From assembly GCA_938082375.1 (NCBI GenBank), contig CALKCJ010000020.1, forward strand, positions 1 to 64,000: DNA of 64,000 bases. The letters run 5' to 3'. The first letter of the stretch is position 1; the number at the start of each line of letters is the position of its first letter. The position numbers and the translations under genes were made by a program. The notes beneath the pieces are model-generated. The model was not told the DNA's origin. It saw only the letters and a program-made list of their open reading frames with translations, and made no database searches. The stretch is from an uncultured Thermomicrobiaceae bacterium (GTDB lineage: Bacteria; Chloroflexota; Chloroflexia; Thermomicrobiales; Thermomicrobiaceae). This document shows, one piece after another, positions 62,921 through 64,000 of this stretch.

Positions 62921-64000
62921 GCGACTCATCGCCTCGCGGGGGCCGCTCGTCGCCGGGCAGGGGGTGCCGCTGCGCAAGGCTGAAGCTGAGGGTGGCTGCG
63001 GCGTCATCGGCATCGCCTCGAGCCAGCCGCTGGCCGGGAAGCACCTCCTCCAGGCCCTGATCCAGATGCGCAACCGCGGCAATGGCAAGCGCGGCGGGAT
63101 CGCGGCCGCCGGGCTGGATCCGACCTTCTTCGGGATTTCGCCCCGCCTGCTCCAGACCGACTATGTGCTGGCAGTCGCCTACCTCGACCGGTCGGTTCGG
63201 CCCGAGGTCGAAGCTGGATTCATCGAGCCGGTCTTCCTCGTCGACCACGTCCACCGGCTCCGCGCGCTGCCGGATTTTCGCACCGTGCCCAGCCTGGAGG
63301 TTCCCCCGCCGGAGGTGGTTTGCTACTTCGCCCGCGTCCGCCCCGAGGTTCGCGCGGCCTTCATGCGCGAGCACGGCATCTCGGAGCGGCACGCCGAGCC
63401 GGCGGAGGACGAGATCGTCTACCAGAGCACGTACCGGCTCAACCGTGCCTGGTATGCCGCGAGCGGGGAGAAGCGTGCTTTCGTCCTCTCGCACGGGAAG
63501 AACCTGCTGATCCTCAAGCTGGTCGGCTACGGCGACGACGTGGTGCGCTACTACCGGCTGGAGGATCTCCACGCCCACGTCTGGATCGGGCACCACCGCT
63601 ACCCGACCAAAGGAAAAGTCTGGCAACCGGGCGGCGCGCACCCCTTCCTCGGGATGCACGACGCGCTCGTCCACGACGGGGACTTCGCCAATTACGCATC
63701 GATCTGCGCCTACCTCGCCCAGCGCAACATCTACCCGCTCTTCCTGACCGACACCGAAGTGGCCGTGCTGGTCTTCGACCTCCTCCACCGGGTCTACGGG
63801 TATCCGCTGGAGTACGTGATCGAGGCGATGGCCCCCACGACCGAGCGCGACTTCACCCTGCTGCCGCAGGAGAAGCAGCGCATCTACGGGATGCTCCAGG
63901 CCGTGCACATCCACGGCTCGCCTGACGGCCCCTGGCTCTTCCTGATCGCCCAGTCGGTCCCAGCGAGCCGGGCCTGCCGGCTGATCGGGATCACCGACAC
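62898..64000 (+). CDS. class II glutamine amidotransferase (glutamate synthase GATase-like, GlxB type), truncated by window end
   Basis: Frame reads EAEGGCGVIGIASSQPLAGKHLLQALIQMRNRGNGKRGGIAAAGL...HVWIGHHRYPTKGKVWQPGGAHPF...HDGDFANYASI; start codon uncertain (TTG 62898 suggested); absent from ORF track because it has no stop in the window. Confidence 0.82.
   Translation, partial: MDQVRLAERLIASRGPLVAGQGVPLRKAEAEGGCGVIGIASSQPLAGKHLLQALIQMRNRGNGKRGGIAAAGLDPTFFGISPRLLQTDYVLAVAYLDRSVRPEVEAGFIEPVFLVDHVHRLRALPDFRTVPSLEVPPPEVVCYFARVRPEVRAAFMREHGISERHAEPAEDEIVYQSTYRLNRAWYAASGEKRAFVLSHGKNLLILKLVGYGDDVVRYYRLEDLHAHVWIGHHRYPTKGKVWQPGGAHPFLGMHDALVHDGDFANYASICAYLAQRNIYPLFLTDTEVAVLVFDLLHRVYGYPLEYVIEAMAPTTERDFTLLPQEKQRIYGMLQAVHIHGSPDGPWLFLIAQSVPASRACRLIGITD

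Noticed and set aside
1-64000. CRISPR array, prophage, transposon or toxin-antitoxin island
   Set aside because: No regularly spaced repeats, integrase, transposase or TA pair were seen; content is mostly housekeeping and respiratory/metabolic genes

Overview
64-kb, high-GC, gene-dense bacterial chromosomal window. It looks like a Thermomicrobia-type Chloroflexota, but that is inferred from gene content only. No rRNA, CRISPR array, transposase or prophage was seen. Main blocks: (1) System I cytochrome c maturation operon (thioredoxin-like 3' end, CopD-like gene, ccmE, F, H, I, A, B, C, D) at 1-6.5 kb; (2) minus-strand molybdenum hydroxylase / CO-dehydrogenase-like cluster coxG-S-L-M, MoxR, VWA, two XdhC-domain proteins, MocA-like, NUDIX and a second solo large subunit at 6.8-18.1 kb; (3) tig-clpP-clpX; (4) mixed housekeeping and purine genes (allantoinase-like, polyprenyl synthase, recJ, adenine deaminase, purD, guaA, purN) and tRNA-Cys; (5) a phosphohexomutase, Nif3-like and PHP block followed by two tandem tRNA-Thr genes; (6) USP-CBS protein plus P-type ATPase, nadC-nadA; (7) minus-strand mreD-mrdA-minC-minD-minE-epimerase-mutase; (8) a split glutamate-synthase-like amidotransferase gene running off the right edge. 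Most notable observations: a truncated ccmE duplicate separated from intact ccmE by a CopD-like gene; a CcmE whose haem-binding motif reads CPSRF (CxxxF); a strong promoter with overlapping inverted repeats and a ~200-nt structured leader upstream of coxGSLM; a perfect 9-bp palindromic operator upstream of the MoxR/coxD gene; and a stack of hairpins including a REP-like element between the ccm and cox blocks. No single feature proves a wholly new system.
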